DNA from: Saccharospirillum alexandrii
GTDB taxonomy: Bacteria > Pseudomonadota > Gammaproteobacteria > Pseudomonadales > Natronospirillaceae
NCBI RefSeq assembly: GCF_004000275.1
Contig: NZ_RCIP01000002.1
Coordinates: 682,283 to 746,282 of the forward strand
Direction: 5' to 3'
DNA length: 64,000 nucleotides
Shown here: piece by piece, positions 1 through 8,227 of the stretch
Numbering within the stretch: position 1 is the first letter of the stretch
Layout of the letters: each line of letters begins with the position of its first letter
Program-made: the position numbers and the translations under genes
Notes under the pieces: model-generated
The model's input: only the letters and a program-made list of their open reading frames with translations
What the model was told of the DNA's origin: nothing
Databases searched by the model: none

Positions 1-1
1 C

Positions 2-1045
2 CGCTTTACCATCACCGCTGTAGACAACAGTCTTGATGCTGTTATCCAGAATACGCTCGATAACAAGACCAAGCCGCCCGGATCACTGGGTCAGTTGGAA
101 GCGGTGGCGGCGCAGATCGCTCGTATTCAACACAGTTTAAGCCCGCAGCTCAGCCGCTTGAATCATTGTGTGTTTGCGGCCGACCATGGAATTTGTGAGG
201 AAGGTGTAAGCCCTTACCCCAGTGACGTAACGCGCCAGATGGTGCTGAACTTTATGGCCGGTGGCGCCGCCATCAACGTGTTTTGCCGGCAGCAGGACGT
301 TCGCTTGACCGTGGTCGATGCCGGGCTCAAGGGTGAACCACTGCCCGCCCACCCAAACCTGATTGACGCCAGGCTGGGCGAGGGCAGCGCGAATTTTATG
401 CGCCAGCCTGCTATGAGCCGCGAGCACTACCAGCTAGCCGTCGACAAAGCGGCCGACATCATAGAAATGCAACTGGCCGAAGGCGCCGACATTCTCAGCT
501 TTGGTGAAATGGGCATTGGCAATACCACCGCCGGCGCGGCTCTGATGGCCGCCTGCCTGAAGCTCGACCCCGCCGACTGCGTAGGTGCCGGAACCGGCGC
601 CAACACCACACTTGTTGAACACAAAACCCAGGTTGTTCGCCAGGCGCTGGCATTGCACCAGGCAGGTTTGACCTCGGGTCGCGCCATCATGCAGCATCTG
701 GGTGGGTTTGAACTGGCGATGATCGCCGGGGCCATGGCGGCTACGGCAGAGCTGGGTAAACCCTTTATTGTCGATGGCTTTCTGGCAACGGCCGCACTGC
801 TGACCGTCTGGTGCGATCACCCCGAGATCCTCGACTACGCCCTGTTCAGCCATGTTTCCGGCGAGCAGGGTCACCAGCGCATGCTCACTGCTCTGGGCGT
901 AACACCCCTGCTGCAGCTCGACTTGCGTCTGGGCGAAGGTACCGGCGCGGTATTGGCCTGGCCGCTGATTCGGGCCGCCGTTGCCATGCTCGATGAAATG
1001 GCCAGCTTCGACAGTGCCGGCGTCGATACCGCTGGGGGTGATTGA
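2..1045 (+). CDS. cobT: Nicotinate-nucleotide--dimethylbenzimidazole phosphoribosyltransferase CobT (5' partial)
   Basis: The enzyme makes alpha-ribazole phosphate from nicotinate mononucleotide and dimethylbenzimidazole, the lower-ligand step of cobalamin nucleotide-loop assembly. The reading frame is open from base 2, so the true start lies outside the window. The N-terminal family motif KTKPPGSLGQLE is encoded at about 68-103, ahead of the first start-like codon (TTG at 95). Other signatures are GEMGIGNTT in the middle and LGEGTGA near the C terminus, which carries the catalytic glutamate. The stop overlaps or nearly abuts cobS, so cobT, cobS and cobC form one operon. Confidence 0.95.
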   Translation, partial: RFTITAVDNSLDAVIQNTLDNKTKPPGSLGQLEAVAAQIARIQHSLSPQLSRLNHCVFAADHGICEEGVSPYPSDVTRQMVLNFMAGGAAINVFCRQQDVRLTVVDAGLKGEPLPAHPNLIDARLGEGSANFMRQPAMSREHYQLAVDKAADIIEMQLAEGADILSFGEMGIGNTTAGAALMAACLKLDPADCVGAGTGANTTLVEHKTQVVRQALALHQAGLTSGRAIMQHLGGFELAMIAGAMAATAELGKPFIVDGFLATAALLTVWCDHPEILDYALFSHVSGEQGHQRMLTALGVTPLLQLDLRLGEGTGAVLAWPLIRAAVAMLDEMASFDSAGVDTAGGD

Positions 1046-1050
1046 GCGCA

Positions 1051-1845
1051 ATGCCATCACCGGATACCCCCCGAACGGAACCCTGGCTCGTCACCCAGTG
1101 GCACAGTTTCTTCAACGCCTGGGTCTTCTTCTCCCGCCTGCCCCCGCCCCCGGGTATCCGCTTTGACGACGCGCTGCTGAACCACAGCAGCCGTTATTTT
1201 ACCTGGGTCGGGGCGATTCTCGGCCTGATGTTGGCCCTGGTCGTGATGGCCGCAGGCACCTTATGGACCTGGCCCGTGGCGGTTGCACTGATGCTGGCTT
1301 TCAGCCTGCTGCTGACCGGCGCCTTTCACGAAGACGGCCTGGCCGACACCTTCGATGGCTTTGGCGGTGGCTTCACCCGCGAGGCCGTGCTCACCATCAT
1401 GAAAGACAGCCGCCTGGGCACTTACGGTGCGGCGGCCCTTGTAGTCACCCTACTGATTCGCTGGCTAGCCTGGACAACCCTGTTCGAGCAAGGCCTATCG
1501 CCCTGGTGGGCGCTGCCACTGATCGCTGCCTGGAGCCGGTTCTGGGCCATCTCAACCCTCTGGACGCTCCCCTACGCCCGCGACGACAACAGCAAAAGCA
1601 AACCCCTGGCCACCCGCTTTGACACAGGCGCCTCGGTGCTGGCATTGGTGCCCGTAATGGGGTTAGTCTGGTGGCTAAGCCCAATGCAGCTGCTCGGCCT
1701 AGCGCTTGGAGCCCTGTTGCTTCGCGCCCTGTTGAACCGCTGGTTTATGCGCCGCATTCAGGGCTACACTGGCGACTGCCTGGGCGCTGCCCAGCAACTG
1801 CAGGAAACGCTGGCCGTGCTGATCCTGCTGGCGTTCATTGCCTGA
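1051..1845 (+). CDS. cobS: Adenosylcobinamide-GDP ribazoletransferase CobS
   Basis: CobS is the inner-membrane enzyme that joins adenosylcobinamide-GDP to alpha-ribazole (phosphate) to complete the cobalamin nucleotide loop. The protein is hydrophobic with several membrane segments. It carries the family motif GAFHEDGLADTFDGFGGG, followed by MKDSRLGTYG. ATG at 1051 is preferred, with a GGGGGTG stretch upstream. TTG at 1042 in the same frame would overlap the cobT stop and is the alternative. About 264 aa, the usual size for the family. Confidence 0.94.
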   Translation: MPSPDTPRTEPWLVTQWHSFFNAWVFFSRLPPPPGIRFDDALLNHSSRYFTWVGAILGLMLALVVMAAGTLWTWPVAVALMLAFSLLLTGAFHEDGLADTFDGFGGGFTREAVLTIMKDSRLGTYGAAALVVTLLIRWLAWTTLFEQGLSPWWALPLIAAWSRFWAISTLWTLPYARDDNSKSKPLATRFDTGASVLALVPVMGLVWWLSPMQLLGLALGALLLRALLNRWFMRRIQGYTGDCLGAAQQLQETLAVLILLAFIA

Positions 1846-1886
1846 GCAGGGATAGAAACCCTAACCGTCATCATGGAAGGATACCG

Positions 1887-2444
1887 GTGATACTGATTCG
1901 ACACGGCGCACCGGCCGAAACCGGTGTCTGTTACGGGCACAGCGACCCGACTCTGGCAGAGCCGGCGGAACAGACCGCCCGGTCGCTGCCTGCCAGGTTC
2001 GCGCAGCGACCAGGGCCCTTGTATTGCAGCCCGTCGCCTCGCTGTCTGGCCATTGCCCGGGCCCTGGCCCCGGCTGATCAGATAATGGAAGTAGAGGCGC
2101 TGCGAGAACTGAATTTTGGCGACTGGGAGCAACGCCCCTGGTCCGATATTGATCGCGACGCTCTGGACGACTGGGCACAACAACCGCTCGACTACTGCAT
2201 GCCGGGCGGAGAATCCGGCCGTGATCTGTTCAACCGGGTGCATGCCTGGGCGCTGCAGACCTCATTTGATGAGCGCAGCATCGTGATAGCCCACGCGGGC
2301 AGCCTGCGCGCACTGGCAGCAACGCTGCTCGGGCAGCCGTTTGAGCACACCTGGCAGTGGCCAGTACCCTACGGCACGGCACTAACACTGAATCCCCGGG
2401 GCAACGGGTTCGATATATGGGAGCAGGATGACCAGTCCTCCTGA
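1887..2444 (+). CDS. cobC: Alpha-ribazole phosphatase, histidine phosphatase family (CobC)
   Basis: The protein starts MILIRHGAPAETGVCYGHSD, with the RHG phosphohistidine motif at residues 4-6. A second conserved histidine follows in IAHAGSLRA. It probably dephosphorylates alpha-ribazole 5'-phosphate in the cobalamin pathway, as CobC does; assignment rests on the motif and on its place directly after cobT and cobS. The GTG at 1887 is chosen because a GGAAGG ribosome-binding site lies just upstream and the RHG motif must sit near the N terminus. About 185 aa, a normal length. Confidence 0.88.
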   Translation: MILIRHGAPAETGVCYGHSDPTLAEPAEQTARSLPARFAQRPGPLYCSPSPRCLAIARALAPADQIMEVEALRELNFGDWEQRPWSDIDRDALDDWAQQPLDYCMPGGESGRDLFNRVHAWALQTSFDERSIVIAHAGSLRALAATLLGQPFEHTWQWPVPYGTALTLNPRGNGFDIWEQDDQSS

Positions 2445-2491
2445 ATTGAGACCGGCCCCGAACCGATTATTCATGACCAAAGGAGTCCAGT

Positions 2492-3814
2492 GTGACTCAA
2501 AACACAACCACTCAACCGGAGAACATTGTCATCATCGGTGGCGGTGCCGGTGGCCTTGAACTGGCCACGCGCCTGGGCAAAAAGCTGGGGCGGCGCAAGC
2601 AAGCGCACATTACGCTGATCGACCGCAACAACACCCACCTGTGGAAACCGCTGCTGCACGAAGTCGCCGCCGGCTCACTGGATGCGGGTGTCGATGAGGT
2701 AAACTACCGGGGCCAGGCGCGCCGTAACGGCTTTCATTTTACGCTGGGCACCGTCTGCGATCTGGACCGGGAAAAACGCGAGGTGATTCTGGCGCCGCTG
2801 GTCGACAGCGAAGGCACCACCGTGCTCAATGAACGCCGCGTCCCTTACGATCAACTGGTGTTTTCTCTGGGCAGCGTCACCAACGATTTCGGCATTCCCG
2901 GCATCAAGGAGCACTGCATGGTGCTCGACGCCCCGGCCCAGGCCGAGCGCTTCCACCAGCACCTGCTCAACGCCTTTCTGCGACTCGACCGGGCTCGGGC
3001 CCAGGGTTTGGATGAACGCTTGAAGCTGGTCATCGTCGGCGGTGGCGCCACCGGGGTTGAGCTATCGGCCGAGCTGTACAACGCCGCCAGCGTACTGAAA
3101 GACTACGACCTCGGCCACGTAGGCCCGGAACATCTGGACGTCACCCTGGTCGAAGCCGGGCCGCGCATTTTGCCCGCCCTGCCCGATCGCATCAGCCAGA
3201 CGGTCACCCACGAACTGGGTCAACTGGGCGTTACCGTGCGCACCCAGACCAAGGTCGTCAAAGGCCATGAGGGTGCGCTGGAAACAGACGATGGTGAACG
3301 CATTGAAGGGTCGATCATGGTATGGGCGGCCGGCGTGCGTGCCCCGGGTTTTCTTAAAGATCTGGCCGGGCTGGAAACCACCCGCAACAACCTGATGCTG
3401 GTCAGTGCGACTCTGCAAACAACAAGAGACGACCGCATCTGGGCCATTGGCGACTGCAGCGCCTGCCCGCAACCGGGCGATCGCTGGGTACCGCCCCGCG
3501 CCCAGTCGGCACACCAGATGGCCAGCCATGTTTATAAGAACATGCTGCGTCAGCGCCAGCAGAAGCCTCTGCTTGAGTACCGGTACAAGGACCATGGTTC
3601 GCTGATCAGCCTGAGCCGCTTCAGCACCGTAGGCTCACTGATGGGCAATCTTACCCGGGGCAGTATGATGATCGAAGGGCGCATTGCCCGGATGGTCTAC
3701 ATCAGCCTGTATCGGCAGCATCAGGTGGCGCTGCATGGTGTGGCCAGAACGGCACTGCTGACGGTAATCGACCGGTTAAATCATGCGATTCGGCCGCGGT
3801 TGAAACTGCACTGA
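2492..3814 (+). CDS. ndh: Type II NADH:quinone oxidoreductase (NDH-2)
   Basis: This 440-residue FAD enzyme is predicted to pass electrons from NADH to quinone at the inner membrane without pumping protons. An FAD-binding motif [18 protein letters not shown] lies at the N terminus, and a second Rossmann motif [17 protein letters not shown] near residue 175 binds [18 protein letters not shown] and the [11 protein letters not shown] segment match the NDH-2 family. The GTG start at 2492 follows a strong AAGGAG site. It stands alone between the cobalamin genes and a palindromic element. Confidence 0.9.
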   Translation: MTQNTTTQPENIVIIGGGAGGLELATRLGKKLGRRKQAHITLIDRNNTHLWKPLLHEVAAGSLDAGVDEVNYRGQARRNGFHFTLGTVCDLDREKREVILAPLVDSEGTTVLNERRVPYDQLVFSLGSVTNDFGIPGIKEHCMVLDAPAQAERFHQHLLNAFLRLDRARAQGLDERLKLVIVGGGATGVELSAELYNAASVLKDYDLGHVGPEHLDVTLVEAGPRILPALPDRISQTVTHELGQLGVTVRTQTKVVKGHEGALETDDGERIEGSIMVWAAGVRAPGFLKDLAGLETTRNNLMLVSATLQTTRDDRIWAIGDCSACPQPGDRWVPPRAQSAHQMASHVYKNMLRQRQQKPLLEYRYKDHGSLISLSRFSTVGSLMGNLTRGSMMIEGRIARMVYISLYRQHQVALHGVARTALLTVIDRLNHAIRPRLKLH

Positions 3815-3892
3815 GAATGAACAGTTATCTTTCTGCCTGGCGTCTTGACTGCGCCAGGTTTTACCCTTGCTGGGGTCACTTGGGAGGTGGTG

Positions 3893-4009
3893 GTCCGCGC
3901 CGGGTACCGGGTAGGCCTCTGTGGGGTCGGCGTAGATACGTCCATGTAGCCTAGCCCGCAACATCCATGTTGCGGACTACCCCACAGAGGCCTACCCGGC
4001 ACCCGCCGC
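3893..4009 (-). repeat. Nested palindromic intergenic element, copy A
   Basis: A perfect 21-bp inverted repeat (3907-3927 with 3979-3999) encloses a core of about 51 bp. The core holds its own hairpin, CCGCAACAT/ATGTTGCGG with a CC loop, at about 3957-3975. Beyond the arms the pairing continues less perfectly. Four more copies occur in this window (7525, 18463, 58409, 60066). Their cores are alike but their arms differ. This copy lies between the convergent 3' ends of ndh and folE, so it could also act as a terminator. Strand is given for the orientation in which the core reads AGTCCGCAACATGG. Confidence 0.9.
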
Positions 4010-4041
4010 TGGAATCTTGGGCAATCTTCGAACCCTGGGTT

Positions 4042-4680
4042 TTAACTTAAAAACTCAGTGCGCAACCCGGCGTCTTTTTTGAATACCCCACCCAGCGCTA
4101 TAGTCTCGGTCTGGGACTGCTCATCCATTACGCCGCGTGCTTTTACACAGTAATGCTTCGCATCAATATGCACGGCCACGTCATCGGTGCCGAGCAGCAC
4201 TTGCAGCGATACCATAATCTGACGGGTCAGACGTTCCTGCACCTGAGGCCGTTGGGCGAAGAAGCGCACCAGGCGGTTCAGTTTCGACAGGCCAATAATG
4301 GTGTCTTTGGGAATGTAGGCGATACGGGCGCAGCCATCGATGGTGATGAAATGGTGCTCGCAGGTGCTGAGCACGCCGATGTCGCGCACCTTAACTACCT
4401 CATGCAGGCCCATCTTGTTCTCGATCTGGGTGATCTTCGGGAAGGTGCTGTAATCGAGACCGGAGAAAATCTCTTCAACGTACATCTTGGCGATACGCGC
4501 CGGGGTTTCCATCAGGCTGTCGTCGGTTAAATCGAGCCCGAGGGTACCTGCCACTTCCGCCATCAGCCCGGTGATGCGCTCTCGTTTTTGTTCATTGCTC
4601 AGGCCATTGTCGACCATAGGGGTCTCCAGACCCTGGTGCACCAGTGCTTCACGGACAGCTGCGGCTTCGTTACTCAACAT
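4042..4680 (-). CDS. folE: GTP cyclohydrolase I FolE
   Basis: FolE converts GTP to 7,8-dihydroneopterin triphosphate, the first step of tetrahydrofolate synthesis. The zinc site is visible as STCEHHF and, further on, HYCVKARG, and the GLSKLNRLV segment is also typical. ATG at 4680 gives 212 aa, close to the common bacterial length. The frame stays open to a TTG at 4731, which is unlikely to be used. The gene ends just beside palindromic copy A, convergent with ndh. Confidence 0.95.
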   Translation of the reverse strand: MLSNEAAAVREALVHQGLETPMVDNGLSNEQKRERITGLMAEVAGTLGLDLTDDSLMETPARIAKMYVEEIFSGLDYSTFPKITQIENKMGLHEVVKVRDIGVLSTCEHHFITIDGCARIAYIPKDTIIGLSKLNRLVRFFAQRPQVQERLTRQIMVSLQVLLGTDDVAVHIDAKHYCVKARGVMDEQSQTETIALGGVFKKDAGLRTEFLS

Positions 4681-4773
4681 GGGAGGGCACTCTTTGCAAT
4701 TAGGTGGGGTTACCGGGTTGTACGCAGTCAACCCGGGGGCCAGATGACAGCCCGATGACGATTTCTGACCGAC

Positions 4774-6189
4774 TCAGTCTGCACCGGACGACCAGTCCTG
4801 CAGCCACTGCCGGGTGAGGCGAACACCAAAGCCCGTCACATCCGTTGGAACATGGGCCAGGCCTCCTTTGTGGTTATCGGCCGCCAGGTCGACATGCACC
4901 CAGGGTACGCCCGCCTCCACAAACCGGCTCAGAAACCGCGCTGCGTCAATATGGTCGGACGACTTGCCCGGGTTGCACTGCTGAATATCGGCAATGTCGC
5001 TTTTGATCTGGTCGTCGTAATCCGGGTCGATCGGGAAAGGCCAGACCCGCTCTCCGCTGCGCTGGCCGGTACTGATCAGCGGCATCCACCAGGCATCATG
5101 GTTGGTAAAAACGCCACTGTATCGGGTAGAAAGGGCAGCAATGCAGGTGCCGGTCAGGGTTGCGTAGTCAAATACCCATTTTGGCCGTTCGCGCGACGCC
5201 AGCGTCAGGGTATCGGCCAGAATCATACGGCCCTCGGCATCGGTATCCACCACTTCAATGGTAGTGCCGTTCAACGCCCGCACCACCTGATTGGCATGGT
5301 AGGCATTGGGCCCCAGGTGGTTGGCTACCAGTGCCAGCCAGCCGGTCATGTTGAACGGCAAACCCAGTCGGGTAGCCGTCAGCAGGCTGCCCAGTACTAC
5401 CGCGCTGCCGCCCATATCACCGTGCATGCCAAACATGCTGCCGCTGATTTTCAGGTTATAGCCCCCGGTATCGAAACAAACGCCCTTGCCAACCAGGGCC
5501 AGGGTGTCGGTTGATTCCGGCTTGCCGCGATACTGCACCCGCACGATGGAGGCATCCTGATTTTCCGAGCCCTGGGCTACGGCCAGAAAGGCGCCTGCGC
5601 CCATTTGCTGCAGCTCTTTGTAATCGTATACCCGAAAACCCCAGCCTTCGGCTTCAGCCAGGTCTTCCACCCAGTCTCGATAGGACCAGGGCGTCAGCTC
5701 GTTGGCAGGCATCGTTGACAAAAACCGGGTCAGGGCATTGCCTTCGGCCTCGGCACAGCGAATGCGCACGTCAGCATCGGCGATCGGCCCAACCAGCGTA
5801 ATACGCGTTACCGTCGGGGCGGGGGCGGGGTCCTGCTTGAAGGTAGGCAACACAGACAAAGCCGCCAATGCCGCGCTGAGCAAGGCGTCCAATGCTTCGG
5901 TACTGTCGGCCACCAGCGTCAGATGCTGATCACCCACTTGCCAGGCCCCTGCCAGTGCTTTGCGCGCCTGAGTCAGGCGCTCGAATACCGAACTGGCCGA
6001 CGCCAGCTTAACAAAGGTCCACTGCCCATTTGGCGCTTCAACCGGCGCCAGCGTCTGATCCCGCTCCCGGTTTCGGTCGGCCATGACGGTCAAAACACTG
6101 CGTTCACGCCATTCCAGCACGGCATCACTGTCGGTTGGCACTTCGGCGGCGATTTGGACATCAAAAACGGGATAATCGAAGGCTTTCAT
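4774..6189 (-). CDS. M17 leucyl aminopeptidase family protein
   Basis: This is a cytosolic metallo-aminopeptidase of the M17 family, which removes N-terminal residues from peptides using two metal ions. The motifs are VGKGVCFDTGGYNLK, GMHGDMGGSAVVLG and the signature VDTDAEGRMILAD, which carry the metal ligands plus catalytic Lys and Arg. ATG at 6189 (471 aa) is preferred over an in-frame TTG at 6249. The N-terminal third is divergent, as is usual in the family. It lies downstream of the LpxL-type gene on the same strand and may share its transcript. The exact substrate is unknown. Confidence 0.9.
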   Translation of the reverse strand: MKAFDYPVFDVQIAAEVPTDSDAVLEWRERSVLTVMADRNRERDQTLAPVEAPNGQWTFVKLASASSVFERLTQARKALAGAWQVGDQHLTLVADSTEALDALLSAALAALSVLPTFKQDPAPAPTVTRITLVGPIADADVRIRCAEAEGNALTRFLSTMPANELTPWSYRDWVEDLAEAEGWGFRVYDYKELQQMGAGAFLAVAQGSENQDASIVRVQYRGKPESTDTLALVGKGVCFDTGGYNLKISGSMFGMHGDMGGSAVVLGSLLTATRLGLPFNMTGWLALVANHLGPNAYHANQVVRALNGTTIEVVDTDAEGRMILADTLTLASRERPKWVFDYATLTGTCIAALSTRYSGVFTNHDAWWMPLISTGQRSGERVWPFPIDPDYDDQIKSDIADIQQCNPGKSSDHIDAARFLSRFVEAGVPWVHVDLAADNHKGGLAHVPTDVTGFGVRLTRQWLQDWSSGAD

Positions 6190-6300
6190 AGTCACCCTGG
6201 TTGGGAGCCTCAGAGGGCTGCGGTAATCGTTGTCATTGAGATTGCTCAAGTATGGTTTACCGGGTTGTCATTCGTCCGGGCCGAACGCCGGGTAATGACA

Positions 6301-7290
6301 TCAGTACACTGAAGGCTCGCCCTCAGGCCGGGTTTTAAAACGCTTGTGCAACCACAAATACTGGTCTGGCGCTTCCCGTACACAGCCTTCCAGCCAGGCA
6401 TTAAAACAGGCCGCATCGGCGATGTCATCTCCACTGGGGATCGGCAGTGGCGGGCCAAAGCGGGCGCCGTAATCGAGCAGTGACGGGTTGCGGTAGAAAA
6501 ACACCGGTATCACCCGAGCATTGCCCGATTTGGCCAGCTTGCTGGTCATGGTGACGGTTGCGGTTTGAACATTGAAAAAGGGCACAAACTCGCTCGCCTT
6601 GCGGCCATAATCCTGGTCGGGTGCGTACCAGACGATGCGGCCTTCGCGCAATGAACGGATCAGGCCTTTCATGTCGCGGCGGGCCAGGGTGCGTTCGCAC
6701 CAGCGCTCGCGCGAGCGGGTCATAAAGTAGTTGAGCAGGGCGTTGTCGTGTTTGCGGTAGACCAGATCGTAGGGTTTGATCAGCCCGAACAGCGCACCGG
6801 CCATGTCCAGAATAGCGAAGTGCCCCCCGACCAGCAAAACGCCCTGGCCGTCTTTCTCGGCCGCATCCAGATGTTCCACGCCTTCCCAGTGCACGCGAGA
6901 GCGCATTCGCTCTATCGGGCGTACCCAGGAATCGGCCGTTTCGAAAAAGCCCAGTACGTTGGCGAAAAAGGTATCCCGAACCAGTTTCTTACGCTCGGCT
7001 TCGGTTTTCTCCGGGAAACACAGATCGATATTGGTTTTGGCAACGTGATGCCGGCTACGGGCGAGGCGCATGGCCACGGGCGTCAGCATATGGGCCAAGC
7101 CAATGCGAACCTTACCGGGTACATACCCAATCACGTACATAAAGCCGATGAAGAGCCAGGCTCCCCAGTATTTGGGCGCCAGAAAGTCGCTATACTGAGT
7201 GCCTTCGGTAACGCGCGAATCGCGCTGACGGCGACCCGGACGCTTGGGCGGGGTCGGTGATGAGGGGTTCGCTTGACGCATCGGGCTCAT
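6301..7290 (-). CDS. lpxL: LpxL/HtrB-type lipid A biosynthesis acyltransferase
   Basis: This is a 329-residue inner-membrane acyltransferase that would add a secondary acyl chain to lipid A. One hydrophobic anchor is seen near residues 43-60. The catalytic HX4D/E motif appears as GGHFAILDMAG near residue 155. The C-terminal WLHKRFKTRPEG block is characteristic of LpxL/LpxM proteins. LpxL rather than LpxM is a guess from overall similarity. ATG at 7290 starts the frame. A small gene (7367) is divergent to it. Confidence 0.85.
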   Translation of the reverse strand: MSPMRQANPSSPTPPKRPGRRQRDSRVTEGTQYSDFLAPKYWGAWLFIGFMYVIGYVPGKVRIGLAHMLTPVAMRLARSRHHVAKTNIDLCFPEKTEAERKKLVRDTFFANVLGFFETADSWVRPIERMRSRVHWEGVEHLDAAEKDGQGVLLVGGHFAILDMAGALFGLIKPYDLVYRKHDNALLNYFMTRSRERWCERTLARRDMKGLIRSLREGRIVWYAPDQDYGRKASEFVPFFNVQTATVTMTSKLAKSGNARVIPVFFYRNPSLLDYGARFGPPLPIPSGDDIADAACFNAWLEGCVREAPDQYLWLHKRFKTRPEGEPSVY

Positions 7291-7366
7291 GAATCGTTAA
7301 ATGGACCGGCAGTTTATCAAAATTTTCCACTAACCTTCGAACAATTCCCGTCAAGGATTCGCCAAC

Positions 7367-7510
7367 ATGGCCAAAGCATTGCCCAAATTCCTAACTCGCC
7401 GCCGCGCTGCCCACAAGCTATTAAGCTGGCTGGCTGCCATGCAGGTAAGATGGCAAGGCTACAAAGACGCACGCAGCGCGCTAAAGGCCAAACACAAGAG
7501 GGGCAAGTGA
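7367..7510 (+). CDS. Hypothetical small basic protein (47 aa)
   Basis: The open frame encodes MAKALPKFLTRRRAAHKLLS and continues to a K/R-rich end (KAKHKRGK). An AAGGATT site lies upstream of the ATG. It is highly basic, with a central amphipathic or hydrophobic stretch (LLSWLAAMQVRW). No known family is recognised. It is divergent from the LpxL-type gene and stops 14 bp before palindromic copy B. That it is real rests only on the start context and codon use, so the call is tentative. Confidence 0.4.
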   Translation: MAKALPKFLTRRRAAHKLLSWLAAMQVRWQGYKDARSALKAKHKRGK

Positions 7511-7524
7511 CGTGGCATGAGTCC

Positions 7525-7637
7525 GTGACAGGCACCGGGTGAGCCTCTCCGGGGTCGCCGTGAATCCATCCATGGAGGCTAGACCGCAGGATCCCTCCTG
7601 CGGACTCCCCCGGAGAGGCTCACACGGCACCTGTCAC
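7525..7637 (-). repeat. Nested palindromic intergenic element, copy B
   Basis: Left arm GTGAGCCTCTCCGGGG (7539-7554) pairs perfectly with 7608-7623. An outer arm GTGACAGG (7525-7532) pairs with CCTGTCAC (7630-7637), separated by CACCGG/ACGGCA. The core is related to copy A (CGCCGTGAATCCATCCATGG). The inner hairpin here is CCGCAGGA/TCCTGCGG rather than the CCGCAACAT form, so the stem has changed on both sides. It lies between the convergent ends of the small basic gene and ridA. Confidence 0.88.
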
Positions 7638-7683
7638 TCACATGGTTGCCAATTCACAACGCTTAATTAATAAGATCCCTGCT

Positions 7684-8067
7684 TCAGGAAAGCCCCATCA
7701 CCCCATCCATCTCAACCTGGGCGTCTTTCGGCAACTGAGCCACACCTATGGCCGCACGGGCCGGATACGGTGCCTCGAAATACTCCTTCATGATCTCGTT
7801 GACGGTGTTGAAATGGCCAAGGTCGGTCAGGAAGATATTCAGCTTAACAATGTGCTGCAGGCTGCCACCAGCCGCTTCGCAGACCGCGGTCAGGTTCTTG
7901 AACACCTGGTGCACCTGGGCTGCGATGTCGCCTTCCACCAGCGCCATAGTTTCCGGGTCGAGCGGGATCTGGCCGGACAGATAGACGGTATCGCCCACTT
8001 TAACAGCCTGTGAGTAGGGGCCAATGGCGGCCGGGGCCTGATCGGTGCTGATGATGCTCTTGTTCAT
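7684..8067 (-). CDS. ridA: RidA family enamine/imine deaminase
   Basis: This 127-residue cytosolic protein of the Rid (YjgF/YER057c) family would hydrolyse reactive enamine or imine intermediates released by PLP enzymes. Conserved blocks are [28 protein letters not shown], the key arginine in YPARAAIGV, and the C-terminal acidic segment VEMDGVMG. The ATG at 8067 matches the usual N terminus [12 protein letters not shown]. It is divergent from speA across about 160 bp. In many relatives this gene follows spoT, which is not the case here. Confidence 0.93.
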   Translation of the reverse strand: MNKSIISTDQAPAAIGPYSQAVKVGDTVYLSGQIPLDPETMALVEGDIAAQVHQVFKNLTAVCEAAGGSLQHIVKLNIFLTDLGHFNTVNEIMKEYFEAPYPARAAIGVAQLPKDAQVEMDGVMGLS

Positions 8068-8227
8068 GCTCGGTCACTCCATTTCATCAATTTACGCAGC
8101 CCGCCATTATGATTGATTGCGCGCTGAGCACAACGTTCTACAATCGCCTCTTTTCGAACATCCCGGTGAATGCTGCTAGGCTACCACTACCGATTGCCGT
8201 TATTTGATCATAAGGAAAACGCTTACT

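Noticed and set aside
1-94. Cobalamin riboswitch ahead of cobT
   Set aside because: The window opens inside the cobT coding region, so no leader can be seen.
434-1060. Long minus-strand frame antisense to cobT
   Set aside because: The + strand encodes a clear CobT. The antisense frame is a by-product of high-GC codon use. Similar shadows oppose leuA, ubiA, phoR, pstC, the EAL gene and others.
3776-4002. Frames through palindromic copy A (and similar ones in copies C and E)
   Set aside because: The peptides look alike between copies only because the DNA repeat is shared. They lack starts with ribosome-binding sites and lie at convergent gene ends or in promoters.
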